Virus record (IMG/VR): IMGVR_UViG_3300042691_015935
Span: 20,401-84,400 of that record
Source of the DNA: a virus
DNA: 64,000 nucleotides
Direction: 5' to 3' (one strand)
This document shows positions 24,839-32,408 of this stretch, in pieces. Numbering within the stretch: the stretch's first letter is position 1; every line of letters starts with the position of its first letter. Under the pieces are notes generated by a model, which was not told where the DNA came from, did no database searches, and saw only the letters and a list, made by a program, of their open reading frames with translations. The translations under genes and the position numbers were made by a program.

Positions 24839-24867
24839 AGTATATCACATATTGTTTAATTTGTCAA
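24839..24867 (-). promoter_or_regulatory. Sigma70-type promoter for the NAD block
   Basis: Minus-strand TTGACA (24867-24862), 17-bp spacer, TATACT (24844-24839). It shares the AACAC sequence before -35 with the promoter at 3972-4000. It would drive the Prs-like, band 7, NAMPT-like and perhaps reductase genes. Confidence 0.85.
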
Positions 24868-24938
24868 GTGTTATTTTATATCTAAGTCCTTAATACAATA
24901 AAGGAAACCTAAATAACATATAGCCATTATAATAAATA

Positions 24939-25199
24939 TTAAGGGCATACACTTTCTCCGATTAATGTTAAGTCTCTGTCAAAGAATATACGAGGATATA
25001 TCTCATCGAATATATCACCTTGTCTTAATAGACAAACTTCATATTTAGTATCTTCTATTGTTCCAACGAATTCATCAAGACATGTTCCTTTTATTTGAAA
25101 AACAAAACCAACGTATGGTGTGTTAGTGATCTCCATACCATCACTATTATAATCTTTTATAACTTGTACTATGTCTCCTGGTTTAAATTTTGTAGCCAT
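24939..25199 (-). CDS. SH3-like KxGD small protein
   Basis: Start chosen at ATG 25199 (AAGGAG upstream); the longer frame overlaps the zinc-ribbon gene. 86 residues beginning MATKFKPGDIVQVIKDY, the recurrent KxGDIVxV opening of this genome's small-protein family, an SH3/KOW-like beta barrel by appearance. Family role unknown. Confidence 0.6.
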   Translation of the reverse strand: MATKFKPGDIVQVIKDYNSDGMEITNTPYVGFVFQIKGTCLDEFVGTIEDTKYEVCLLRQGDIFDEIYPRIFFDRDLTLIGESVCP

Positions 25200-25548
25200 T
25201 TTTATCTGTCTCCTTCTTACAAGATCGACACACATAAAACATATGTCCACCTGCTGTGTTACTAATAATATTAGGACTACCACAACAATGATTCTTTGTT
25301 TCAATATATGATTCGTATTTAAAGAATGGAGGAGGTAAGTCATCTGTTATTTCTTCACAATCACCAATTGAAACCATGAATGATGCACCGAAATCGTAAG
25401 GATCTAATACATCATAATGAGGGAAAGGATATGAATATAATCTTCCTTCTAGTTCAGCACCGAAGCATCTCATTATTGGTGTCATGTGAAACCCTAACTT
25501 AGATGATTCATCATACTTAACTATTCTAATCTTCTTTAGAGTAGACAT
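25183..25548 (-). CDS. Protein with C-terminal zinc ribbon
   Basis: 121 residues. C-terminal half holds HCCGSP ... VCRSCKKE, a probable zinc-binding ribbon. The N-terminal half is not recognised. Overlaps the next gene by 17 bp. Confidence 0.55.
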   Translation of the reverse strand: MSTLKKIRIVKYDESSKLGFHMTPIMRCFGAELEGRLYSYPFPHYDVLDPYDFGASFMVSIGDCEEITDDLPPPFFKYESYIETKNHCCGSPNIISNTAGGHMFYVCRSCKKETDKNGYKI

Positions 25549-25549
25549 A

Positions 25550-26122
25550 TTACCTCCTTAGTTCATATTCAAATCTTAGTTTTCTTTTTTGTTTTAGTAA
25601 TTTAGCAACACCATTCTTGATAAGTTCTTGCAACTTAAGTGCTGTCTTTGTGTACTGATTATCTTTCTTAGCGTATAACTGTCTTAAGTGTATCTTCTTT
25701 CCATTAAGCTCAACAACTCTTGGATTGCTGTTATTCTCTTCACCAACATACTTAAAGTTACTAGCTTTATATATTGTTCCTATGTGTCCAACGTTGGGGT
25801 CTGTATATGAAAGAATAATAGGTGGGCAGTCTTTATTCTTTAATATGTTTAATGTCTTTGCTAAGAAGAATGATTCAGTATTCTTTTCTGTGTTATCAAT
25901 TAAACAAAATCTTCTTAGTTCAATATACTTATCGCTATCTATATTCTTACCCATTGGTTTACCATATAAAGCAACACCTATTAGGTTATTATTTAGGTCA
26001 CGTAAAGTAAATATAAACTTCTGTTGTAGTGATCTATATGATTTTGAATAGTGCCATGTGATAATGAAGTCCATAATTTCTTTAGTTAATGTTTCTTCTT
26101 TTACAATGTATTTAGACTTCAT
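25550..26122 (-). CDS. Mom-like DNA-modification acyltransferase (GNAT fold)
   Basis: 190 residues. Contains the order HYSKSYRS, IGVALYGKPMG, ELRRFCLID, ESFFLAKTL, LSYTDPNVGHIGTIYKASNF, characteristic of the Mom family of phage Mu, which turns adenine into N6-carbamoylmethyladenine and protects phage DNA from restriction. It overlaps the upstream small gene by 4 bp. If active, this phage's DNA would carry modified adenines. The relationship is recognised by motif; the exact modification is unknown. Confidence 0.75.
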   Translation of the reverse strand: MKSKYIVKEETLTKEIMDFIITWHYSKSYRSLQQKFIFTLRDLNNNLIGVALYGKPMGKNIDSDKYIELRRFCLIDNTEKNTESFFLAKTLNILKNKDCPPIILSYTDPNVGHIGTIYKASNFKYVGEENNSNPRVVELNGKKIHLRQLYAKKDNQYTKTALKLQELIKNGVAKLLKQKRKLRFEYELRR

Positions 26123-26349
26123 ATTAAAACTGCTTCCTTTTGTCTAATAATAAAGTGATCTCTATCTCCTCCTTTTGTACTTTTTGCTAGAAAACGAACA
26201 CGTACGTCTCTTTCTTTAAAGGGAACGTTAGTACATACGACAACACAGATGTCACCAACAAAATATAAACCAGCACAACCTTCTTCTTCATCGTCTTGCA
26301 AATTTGGATTAACGTTCTGTATCTGTAAAACATCTCCTATTTTAAACAT
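26119..26349 (-). CDS. SH3-like KxGD small protein
   Basis: 76 residues, MFKIGDVLQIQNV at the start and an internal acidic cluster (DDEEEG). Same architecture as the other KxGD proteins; 4-bp overlap with the Mom-like gene. Function unknown. Confidence 0.58.
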   Translation of the reverse strand: MFKIGDVLQIQNVNPNLQDDEEEGCAGLYFVGDICVVVCTNVPFKERDVRVRFLAKSTKGGDRDHFIIRQKEAVLI

Positions 26350-26467
26350 AAAAATCTCCTATGTAATAAACATCAACACTTACCTTTCTAGTAAACCATA
26401 AATTATTAGTGTCTCTAAACATGATTAAATAATAAATACCTGATTGGTACACATGGACAAAGTGCAT
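26342..26467 (-). CDS. Possible small gene, 41 residues
   Basis: An ORF with an aromatic composition like the neighbouring small proteins (YQSGIYYLIMFRDTNN), ending 8 bp inside the next gene. It lacks a clear ribosome site, so it may be a decayed paralogue. Confidence 0.3.
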   Translation of the reverse strand: MHFVHVYQSGIYYLIMFRDTNNLWFTRKVSVDVYYIGDFYV

Positions 26468-26550
26468 AGAATACCATCTATTAAATAAAATTTATAGATA
26501 TCTAAAGTATTTAAATCGTTGACTTTTTGCATTTTGTTCTCACTTTTTAC

Positions 26551-26614
26551 TTGACAAATAAAAGAAAGTATGGTAACAACTGTTATGGGACAGAGACGAA
26601 TCTACAAATTCGTC
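26551..26614 (+). promoter_or_regulatory. Plus-strand promoter-like sequence with downstream hairpin
   Basis: TTGACA at 26551-26556, and 17 bp on TAACAA (26574-26579), a weak -10, followed by the genome's AACAACTGT motif. Then a perfect 7-bp hairpin GACGAAT/ATTCGTC (26595-26601 with 26608-26614). It points against all surrounding genes and could make a short antisense RNA. The rest of the gap 26350-26639 shows nothing clear. Confidence 0.4.
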
Positions 26615-26639
26615 GATGATGTTATGTGAACTGTTTCAT

Positions 26640-26915
26640 TTAAGGAATGGTCTGTTTAAAGTTACCTTTGAATTTAACACCTAAAGATTCTAAGTACTCT
26701 CTTACTTCTTCTTTAGCTTTACGCAATGATTTATACGATGTCTTGTGTACTGTAGTAAATTGATCATCGTTTAATGTCTCTCTTACTGAATATGTTCTAT
26801 TTGATAAGTTAATACAAACATAATATAAGTTACCATTTGCTGAGAAATATTTACTAAGTAAACAATCACCAGCCTTGGTGTATGTTATCTTTGTTGGAAA
26901 TAAATCTAAAGTCAT
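26640..26915 (-). CDS. Hypothetical protein, 91 residues
   Basis: Start at the second ATG (26915), because AGGAG is 7 nt before it and abuts the first. Beta-rich N-terminus, basic helical C-terminus (SLRKAKEEVREYLESLG). Not recognised. Confidence 0.55.
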   Translation of the reverse strand: MTLDLFPTKITYTKAGDCLLSKYFSANGNLYYVCINLSNRTYSVRETLNDDQFTTVHKTSYKSLRKAKEEVREYLESLGVKFKGNFKQTIP

Positions 26916-27154
26916 AAACATTCTCCTACTTCATAAAGGAAATCTTTATAAAATGAAGTACCATCTATCATCTCTTGTCTGGTTACTTGTATATAAGAAT
27001 CATTAAATGATTTAAATTCAACGTCACCGTCGGAGTGAATATCTTTAAGTAAACAATATAAAATAATGTAAGTACTGTTTGTATTATACATGTAACACAT
27101 GTAACAGTAAAATTTATCTTCTCTTATGTCTTTAATGTTTGTTATTCTTTTCAT
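26912..27154 (-). CDS. Hypothetical SH3-like small protein
   Basis: 80 residues, aromatic and beta-rich (DKFYCYMCYMYNTNSTYIILYCLL), ending in YEVGECL, the same 'VGE' ending as at 27151 and 34707. Likely in the paralogous small-protein set. 4-bp overlaps on both sides. Confidence 0.52.
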   Translation of the reverse strand: MKRITNIKDIREDKFYCYMCYMYNTNSTYIILYCLLKDIHSDGDVEFKSFNDSYIQVTRQEMIDGTSFYKDFLYEVGECL

Positions 27155-27351
27155 ACTACCTCACCCACTTTATTTAACATTATATCTTTGAAATCACCAA
27201 ATGATCTATCTGATTTAATATCTGTACCAATATAATAATAAGATATATAGCTTCCCACTATGGATTCAATTAATACTAAAGCTAATTGAAACTTATCTCT
27301 TAGAGCATCTGTTTCGCTCATTTGTACAATATCTCCAACTTTAATATTCAT
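27151..27351 (-). CDS. SH3-like KxGD small protein
   Basis: 66 residues, MNIKVGDIVQMSE start and KVGEVV end. Member of the KxGD family. Overlaps the transglycosylase gene end by 11 bp. Confidence 0.57.
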   Translation of the reverse strand: MNIKVGDIVQMSETDALRDKFQLALVLIESIVGSYISYYYIGTDIKSDRSFGDFKDIMLNKVGEVV

Positions 27352-27727
27352 TTAATACCTTCCTATAATATAAATCATTTAATGGGTTATCTATTCTTGA
27401 ACCACCTACAACACCACGATTATAACAAACAACGAATGTTTTATTTTGTTTGTGTTTACATCTTTTACTAAAATAACTAAGTAATTGTATACCTCTGTGT
27501 ACATTAGTACATGGGTCTAGTAGTTGTTCGTGTGTCTCGATAACAAATTCGGGGCGTATTTGCATCAGACCAACTTCGCCTATACTACCTATTACCTGTG
27601 AATTAAAACGTGACTCAACGCTAATTAAAGCGTACACAAGACGTTCATTAACATTATACTTTTCTGAATACATTTGAATACAAGAAGAAAGAAACCAAGA
27701 ATTAATCAGACTCACCAAAGACTGCAT
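27341..27727 (-). CDS. Lytic transglycosylase (SLT domain)
   Basis: 128 residues. Catalytic Glu in ALISVESRFN, followed by GSIGEVGLMQIRP and CYNRGVVGG, the three motifs of the SLT fold. The N-terminal hydrophobic stretch with SSC may be a signal or lipoprotein anchor. It cleaves peptidoglycan. Being in the early arm, away from the M15 endolysin, it may open the wall for early functions or act against competing phages. The start is the second of two adjacent ATGs (AGGAGG spacing). Confidence 0.82.
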   Translation of the reverse strand: MQSLVSLINSWFLSSCIQMYSEKYNVNERLVYALISVESRFNSQVIGSIGEVGLMQIRPEFVIETHEQLLDPCTNVHRGIQLLSYFSKRCKHKQNKTFVVCYNRGVVGGSRIDNPLNDLYYRKVLNEY

Positions 27728-27887
27728 CATATACCTCCTGTAATGTATCGTAATCTATCTGACCTCCACCGATATTTATTATCAGTTCATCAGGTAATAC
27801 TACCATTACATTTGATCTATCTAACTCAGCAATTAATGAATTCGAGTTAAATACTGTGTGCTTATCTTTAAGGAATTGAATGACCAT
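27702..27887 (-). CDS. Hypothetical protein, 61 residues
   Basis: Compact acidic protein (GGGQIDYDTLQEVYDAVFGESD), overlapping the transglycosylase start by 26 bp. A TTAACAACTGT motif (27910-27900) precedes it. Not recognised. Confidence 0.5.
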   Translation of the reverse strand: MVIQFLKDKHTVFNSNSLIAELDRSNVMVVLPDELIINIGGGQIDYDTLQEVYDAVFGESD

Positions 27888-27920
27888 AAGACCTCACACA
27901 CAGTTGTTAAGTTAATAATT

Positions 27921-28043
27921 TCAAGCTCTTAGAAGCTTGCTTAGAATTAGAGCTACGAATACAAAAACCAACAAACCATTTGACAGTAAACTTAATACAG
28001 CTATACCAGACAAACGTAATAATAGTTTAGTAATGTCGCTCAT
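27921..28043 (-). CDS. Membrane protein with uncertain start
   Basis: From ATG 28043 it gives 40 residues; the hydrophobic frame extends upstream (FLLGILATFIL) to near 28090 without any ATG, GTG or TTG but behind a strong GGGAGGT. Two hydrophobic helices overall. Either the start is non-canonical or a frame change has occurred. Confidence 0.45.
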   Translation of the reverse strand: MSDITKLLLRLSGIAVLSLLSNGLLVFVFVALILSKLLRA

Positions 28044-28083
28044 TAAAATGAATGTTGCTAGAATCCCTAGCAGGAATAAAATA

Positions 28084-28185
28084 CTAGTCGATTTGTACCT
28101 CCCTATTGTAAAAGATTTTACTTAGCGTATTAGCTAGCTTTAAAAATAGAAACAAAACTACACCTATAACTAATACCTTTTGCAT
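28084..28185 (-). CDS. Single-span membrane microprotein, 33 residues
   Basis: TAGGAGGTAT before the ATG is a strong ribosome site. One hydrophobic helix (VLVIGVVLFLFLKL) and a polar end. Its 3' end contains the GGGAGGT that precedes the next membrane frame. Confidence 0.5.
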   Translation of the reverse strand: MQKVLVIGVVLFLFLKLANTLSKIFYNREVQID

Positions 28186-28192
28186 ATACCTC

Positions 28193-28552
28193 CTATTGTA
28201 CTGTGTCTTTTTTACCAAATGGAATAACATTACTAATGTCGTCGAATGTTCCGTTATCACCTTCTGTTAAGATTGATTCGTTCAGTAGTGCTTCTTCAAT
28301 CTGTTCAATTTGTTCTGGAGTATCAGCAACCATTAACTGTAATGCTGTTGACTCGATCACTTTGTATTCTTCTGGAGTTAACTGTGACTTCATTTGATTT
28401 AAGTAATCGGTTTGAACATCAAGTAAACACTGTAGTAATACAATGAACGGACCTTGTTCTTCAATTAGTTGAGGCGTTGTCAGTGACACTTCATTTGCTT
28501 TATGTTTAATCATACTAAGCAATGAATTTAAAACGATCTGGTATTGATTCAT
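28193..28552 (-). CDS. Hypothetical helical acidic protein, 119 residues
   Basis: Start at ATG 28552 (AAAGGAGG upstream). Helical with Gln/Glu-rich C-terminal part (PEQIEQIEEALLNE). No family recognised. Confidence 0.55.
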   Translation of the reverse strand: MNQYQIVLNSLLSMIKHKANEVSLTTPQLIEEQGPFIVLLQCLLDVQTDYLNQMKSQLTPEEYKVIESTALQLMVADTPEQIEQIEEALLNESILTEGDNGTFDDISNVIPFGKKDTVQ

Positions 28553-28569
28553 AATCCTCCTTTGTTGGA

Positions 28570-28824
28570 TTAAGCTATTAAGTCTACTTCTAATGGGTGA
28601 ACCCACCAATATTCAGTAGTTTGTGTTACTCTCTTAACTCTTAATGTATGTGTATCAGGATTTGCAATAACTATTAACACATCACCTAACTTAAATCTGT
28701 TATAAATACTAAGTACTGATCTTTCATTATTAAACTCTACTGTATCAAATGTATTATCTAGGTCATCATAATCCTTAACACACCTTTTCACTTGAACTAT
28801 ACTACCTTTTTTAAATGTTCTCAT
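28570..28824 (-). CDS. SH3-like small protein (KKGSIVQV type)
   Basis: 84 residues, MRTFKKGSIVQVKRC at the start and FKLGDVLIVIANPD in the middle, that is two KxG(D/S) signatures, suggesting a duplicated or longer barrel. 4-bp overlap with the zincin gene. Confidence 0.57.
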   Translation of the reverse strand: MRTFKKGSIVQVKRCVKDYDDLDNTFDTVEFNNERSVLSIYNRFKLGDVLIVIANPDTHTLRVKRVTQTTEYWWVHPLEVDLIA

Positions 28825-29363
28825 ATTGTTACACCCTTCATAATTTTTTGTACATTTCTCAACACCTTCTTATCGAAGTCACTACACAAATACTCACATA
28901 CATCAGTTAAATCTTGAATGATGTTATCCTCTAAGTATAATGTTGTATCTAGTATTGGGATATCCTTCAAGCTTCTTATGTCACGTTTAAGAAGAAAGAA
29001 TAAGTCTGACCTCTTAGATTGATCTAAAACATTCCACAACAATACTAGACAACCAGCGTGTGCTAGTATCTCTTCGTGTAATATATCTACTCTATCTTGT
29101 ACTTTATGTTTGATATTATAAAGAGATGGTCTATCTAATCTATCCTTGTGACCAGTTGAATGTATTAACTCGTGCATCAGTGTCACATAACCCCAATTCT
29201 TATTAGAAGAAAGCTTCTCGTTTATTACTATAATATCAAGTGGAATCATATACTTACCAAATGAATCTATCTTATCACTGTTAAATATCTTAGGGAAAAC
29301 AAAGTCATCATAGTTTAATGAACCACCTATTAGTTTATCCAATGCGTGTAGTTGAATGTTCAT
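28821..29363 (-). CDS. Zincin-like metallopeptidase (ArdC C-terminal domain type)
   Basis: 180 residues from ATG 29363 (AAAGGAG). HExxH motif in LMHELIHSTGHKDRLDRP and a downstream glutamate in DILHEEILAHAG match the metallopeptidase domain found at the C-terminus of ArdC antirestriction proteins. The ssDNA-binding ArdC N-domain is missing. It overlaps the ATP-grasp gene by 29 bp and so may work with the amide-bond cluster, for example trimming a peptide modification. Confidence 0.7.
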   Translation of the reverse strand: MNIQLHALDKLIGGSLNYDDFVFPKIFNSDKIDSFGKYMIPLDIIVINEKLSSNKNWGYVTLMHELIHSTGHKDRLDRPSLYNIKHKVQDRVDILHEEILAHAGCLVLLWNVLDQSKRSDLFFLLKRDIRSLKDIPILDTTLYLEDNIIQDLTDVCEYLCSDFDKKVLRNVQKIMKGVTI

Positions 29364-30135
29364 TTGTTCTCCTTTGTTCATTGATGTATTGTATGATATT
29401 GTTAACCCATATATCTAAGTTAAGTGAGTTAAGTCCTGGACTAGAATTAACTTCAATAACATAGAACCGTTTCTTATCCCTATCAAATATAATATCAACT
29501 CCACCGAATAATAAACCCAAACCTTGTACAGCTTTAATACACATTTGTTGTGCATTTAAATTACATGTTGATATCTCTGGATTACATTTTCTGAATTGAC
29601 AGTTATGTGATTTATATATCTTAACACTAGAATCATTAGGTATCTTCTCATACACACCTAGAATCTTACCATTGAATACATGTACTCTATACTCTTTCTT
29701 ATTAACAATAGGTCTTGTAATATATAAATCAGTATCTCTTATTGTGTTGTCATATCTAACAACCATATCTCTACCACGTACATAGAAATATCCGTTAGTA
29801 TCTTTGTATCTGTTAATATCAAATGTTGATCTATCACCTTCAATTAAATCAAAGTATTTAGGTGTTCTAACTCCTTCGATCTGTTTTAGATTCTTAATCA
29901 TATCGTGTTTGTTAGATGCTTTACGCACAGCTTGTTTATCATTAAGTGTTAATGTCTGGTTGCTGTCATTGGTTCTACTCTCGCCCCATCTAACGAATAC
30001 ATTGCTATGTTTAGGAGTCATGTATTCTCTAACCCTGCGTACTTTCCTAAAGGCTCTTGAATTTTTTAATTTAAGATACAATAACTTACCTGTCTTACAT
30101 GATTTATTTGAGTAAGAAAAGTTTAATGTTGTCAT
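29335..30135 (-). CDS. ATP-grasp ligase (COOH-NH2 ligase type)
   Basis: 266 residues. ATP-grasp features: YVRGRDMVVRYDN (phosphate-loop region), KKEYRVHVFNGKILG, and the metal-binding end FGGVDIIFD ... FYVIEVNSSPGL with E and N ligands. Such enzymes join a carboxylate to an amine. It lies 1.2 kb from a class II glutamine amidotransferase and an amidoligase on the same transcript, a combination known from phage and bacterial gene clusters predicted to modify peptides or the cell wall. Confidence 0.85.
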   Translation of the reverse strand: MTTLNFSYSNKSCKTGKLLYLKLKNSRAFRKVRRVREYMTPKHSNVFVRWGESRTNDSNQTLTLNDKQAVRKASNKHDMIKNLKQIEGVRTPKYFDLIEGDRSTFDINRYKDTNGYFYVRGRDMVVRYDNTIRDTDLYITRPIVNKKEYRVHVFNGKILGVYEKIPNDSSVKIYKSHNCQFRKCNPEISTCNLNAQQMCIKAVQGLGLLFGGVDIIFDRDKKRFYVIEVNSSPGLNSLNLDIWVNNIIQYINEQRRTNEHSTTRIG

Positions 30136-30365
30136 ACAGCATCTCCTAATTTTATAAATAGTTCTTGAGAGTATATTGATATACTGCCACGTAATAATCT
30201 ATTTTCGTATCCTTTTATTGGACAAAGTTTAAATATTCTTATATTGGTTGGTAATATATTATACACTAAAAAAATCCTCCCTTGAAGAAGTGAACCAAAA
30301 CTTGTTGGTGAAACCTTAATATATAAACAACCTTTCACTAATTCATTTACCTTAAGTACTTTCAT
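30132..30365 (-). CDS. Tandem small-protein paralogue 1 (77 residues)
   Basis: Starts MKVLKVNELVKGCLYIKV and aligns with the next two proteins at MKx(V/I)LKY(P/E)(E/D)L..xKLYMK. Predicted all-beta. 4-bp overlaps on both sides. Function unknown. Confidence 0.55.
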   Translation of the reverse strand: MKVLKVNELVKGCLYIKVSPTSFGSLLQGRIFLVYNILPTNIRIFKLCPIKGYENRLLRGSISIYSQELFIKLGDAV

Positions 30366-30595
30366 TCTACACTCCCTATTTCAATGAACTCAGGAAGTTT
30401 ATCACCTGGTATATAGTGTGTTCTAGTAAATCCTCTGATTATATAAGGTCTTAACACAATTATTTTCTTTTGTTCAGGGTTAGATGTAATCTCTGTAACT
30501 ATAAATATTTCACCTGACATAAGATAACCATTACCATTTACCTTCATATATACTTTGTTTACTAGTAGTTCTGGATATTTAATTACTTTCTTCAT
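30362..30595 (-). CDS. Tandem small-protein paralogue 2 (77 residues)
   Basis: MKKVIKYPELLVNKVYMKVNG start, EFIEIGSVE end. A 31-bp exact DNA repeat (30361-30391 and 30591-30621) covers the end of this gene and the end of the next, so the pair arose by recent duplication. Confidence 0.57.
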   Translation of the reverse strand: MKKVIKYPELLVNKVYMKVNGNGYLMSGEIFIVTEITSNPEQKKIIVLRPYIIRGFTRTHYIPGDKLPEFIEIGSVE

Positions 30596-30807
30596 TCTAC
30601 ACTCCCTATTTCAATGAACTCTGCTCTAGTATCAGCTGGAACATAATAACAATCCTCTATTTTATTACCAACATAACTTCTTGTTTTTTTGCGATAAGGA
30701 GTGATTTCTCTAATGTAAAAATAATTAGTTAGACAAAGGTAATGATCACTATTTAATTTCATATACAGTTTACCCATACACAAATCTTCGTATTTAAGAA
30801 TCTTCAT
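30592..30807 (-). CDS. Tandem small-protein paralogue 3 (71 residues)
   Basis: Start at ATG 30807 (GGAGGTAG upstream). MKILKYEDLCMGKLYMKL start, EFIEIGSVE end identical to paralogue 2. Middle divergent. Beta-rich. Confidence 0.56.
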   Translation of the reverse strand: MKILKYEDLCMGKLYMKLNSDHYLCLTNYFYIREITPYRKKTRSYVGNKIEDCYYVPADTRAEFIEIGSVE

Positions 30808-31027
30808 TACTACCTCCACACTCACATACTAGTTTTAATAATTGTCTTTCTTTGAAGTTTGAGTATGATCTTTGAAAGGTTTCACCTTCTCCTCCTAAGT
30901 ATATATATTCAACTTTGTCACTCCAAGGATTAGAGTATGTTACATAAATTAATCTGTAAGTATTACTTCGACTGAAGTAAGGATTAGTACCTTCCGTGGT
31001 AAGATAAATACTATTTGATTTAATCAT
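30794..31027 (-). CDS. Hypothetical small protein, 77 residues
   Basis: Tyr/Ser-rich beta protein (TYRLIYVTYSNPWSDKVEYIYL), possibly a diverged member of the same set. C-terminal CECGG may bind metal. Confidence 0.5.
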   Translation of the reverse strand: MIKSNSIYLTTEGTNPYFSRSNTYRLIYVTYSNPWSDKVEYIYLGGEGETFQRSYSNFKERQLLKLVCECGGSNEDS

Positions 31028-31028
31028 A

Positions 31029-31310
31029 CTAAGCCCTTTGTTTAAACTTCAATCTCTTCTTTGTCTTTCTAATCCTATCTTTAATAATCTCTAATACATT
31101 ACCTATAGATTCATATTCTGCTGGATTATAGAAGTCCCATTGTTCATCAGGTATTACACCTGTTTCTTGGAACTCATACATTGTATCACTGAGTGAATAC
31201 ATGTCTTCAATAGCTGAGTCTAAAGCCTCCAACAAATCATCATCTGTTAGATGTTCTACGTCCCTTGCTTTCAAGGGAGTATCTTCTGTTTGATGTTCTT
31301 GTTTTATCAT
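31029..31310 (-). CDS. Hypothetical acidic protein, 93 residues
   Basis: Acidic helical protein with a basic C-terminal end (KDRIRKTKKRLKFKQRA). It directly follows the glutamine amidotransferase gene. Not recognised; possibly the substrate or a partner of the amide-bond enzymes. Confidence 0.5.
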   Translation of the reverse strand: MIKQEHQTEDTPLKARDVEHLTDDDLLEALDSAIEDMYSLSDTMYEFQETGVIPDEQWDFYNPAEYESIGNVLEIIKDRIRKTKKRLKFKQRA

Positions 31311-31325
31311 ACAATCCTCCTTTAA

Positions 31326-32399
31326 TTAAGCATAAGAAACACTGTCGTCATTGTTATAAGCATCATACAATAGCTTAAGTTTAGTATCGTAATCCATACT
31401 GTTTAATACATCTTGTTCATCTTTAGATAAGGTTAAACAATATTGCAACAAAACAGATGACATAGCACTCACTACTGTCATGTCGATCTCACTAGCTTTA
31501 GATGTCGAAGACGTTGACGATTCCTCTCTTCCGTTCGAGTAAAGCCAGTTCGAACACGAGCTTGATTGTTGACTGGCAAACCTTCTTGAAGAAGAATATG
31601 ATTGACGATGAACAAATGTTCTATTAATATCTGTAACACTAATAGGTTCACCTGTGATAGCATCAACTCTCAATAGTTTATTATCGAATAAAGGGAAGCA
31701 TAATGGCTTCTTCCATTTCAATTTCTCACAAGTATTCTTAATGATATCATCACTTGTACAAATAATAAAGCCACCGATCTCTTCAACTTGAGCAATAAAA
31801 AGTGGAGCATTGTATTTAAACACATCAAGAATTCTTCTACCATCTGATTGTTTACTAAGAGTAGCAACACCCCAATAACCCTCTAGAGCATCAGTTGTTT
31901 CCTGAATCTTACTTGAGTTATTAGCAACATCATTCTTTAGGTACTCATTCAAGATTGTTTCAGAATCACACGTTGAAATAATATTAGTTAACTTATGTGA
32001 GTTATTGATAACTCCATTATGAATCAATGCTGTGTCATCAATAATAAAAGGGTGAACATTCTGAAATGTTCTAGCACAAGTAGCCCATCTTGTATGGAAT
32101 ATAATTGATTTAACATTCTCGAAATTAATATTTCCTGTAGATGAATACTCTGTTTCATCAAGAGCTGTAGGAACTTTATCTTTAATGACACCCTGATACT
32201 TAGCTAACTCAGTCAGTGGTTTTAAGAAAGCTTTAGACACATCAAGAAATCTTTCAGAAAACATATTCCCGTCACCATCAATAGCCGCATAACCTAATCC
32301 GTGATTATCAGATTTAGTCATGTCAGCTTTAGATGCGAACATAAATTGTTTTGCTTTCAAACCATTTTGAATACCAAACATCACCATTACTTTACACAT
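31326..32399 (-). CDS. Class II glutamine amidotransferase (Ntn hydrolase)
   Basis: 357 residues. Cys2 directly after the initiator Met (MCKVMVMFG) is the Ntn nucleophile; HTRWATCARTFQNVHPF near residue 101 and ALIHNGVINN near 129 are the glutamine-binding motifs shared with GlmS and AsnB amidotransferase domains. No synthetase domain follows; a Ser-rich linker and a helical tail do. It should release ammonia from glutamine, which the neighbouring amidoligase or ATP-grasp enzyme could use. Confidence 0.88.
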   Translation of the reverse strand: MCKVMVMFGIQNGLKAKQFMFASKADMTKSDNHGLGYAAIDGDGNMFSERFLDVSKAFLKPLTELAKYQGVIKDKVPTALDETEYSSTGNINFENVKSIIFHTRWATCARTFQNVHPFIIDDTALIHNGVINNSHKLTNIISTCDSETILNEYLKNDVANNSSKIQETTDALEGYWGVATLSKQSDGRRILDVFKYNAPLFIAQVEEIGGFIICTSDDIIKNTCEKLKWKKPLCFPLFDNKLLRVDAITGEPISVTDINRTFVHRQSYSSSRRFASQQSSSCSNWLYSNGREESSTSSTSKASEIDMTVVSAMSSVLLQYCLTLSKDEQDVLNSMDYDTKLKLLYDAYNNDDSVSYA

Positions 32400-32408
32400 A
32401 CTTACTCC

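Noticed and set aside
24882-24935. 18-codon ORF in the gap after the promoter at 24839
   Set aside because: No ribosome site and no coding signs.
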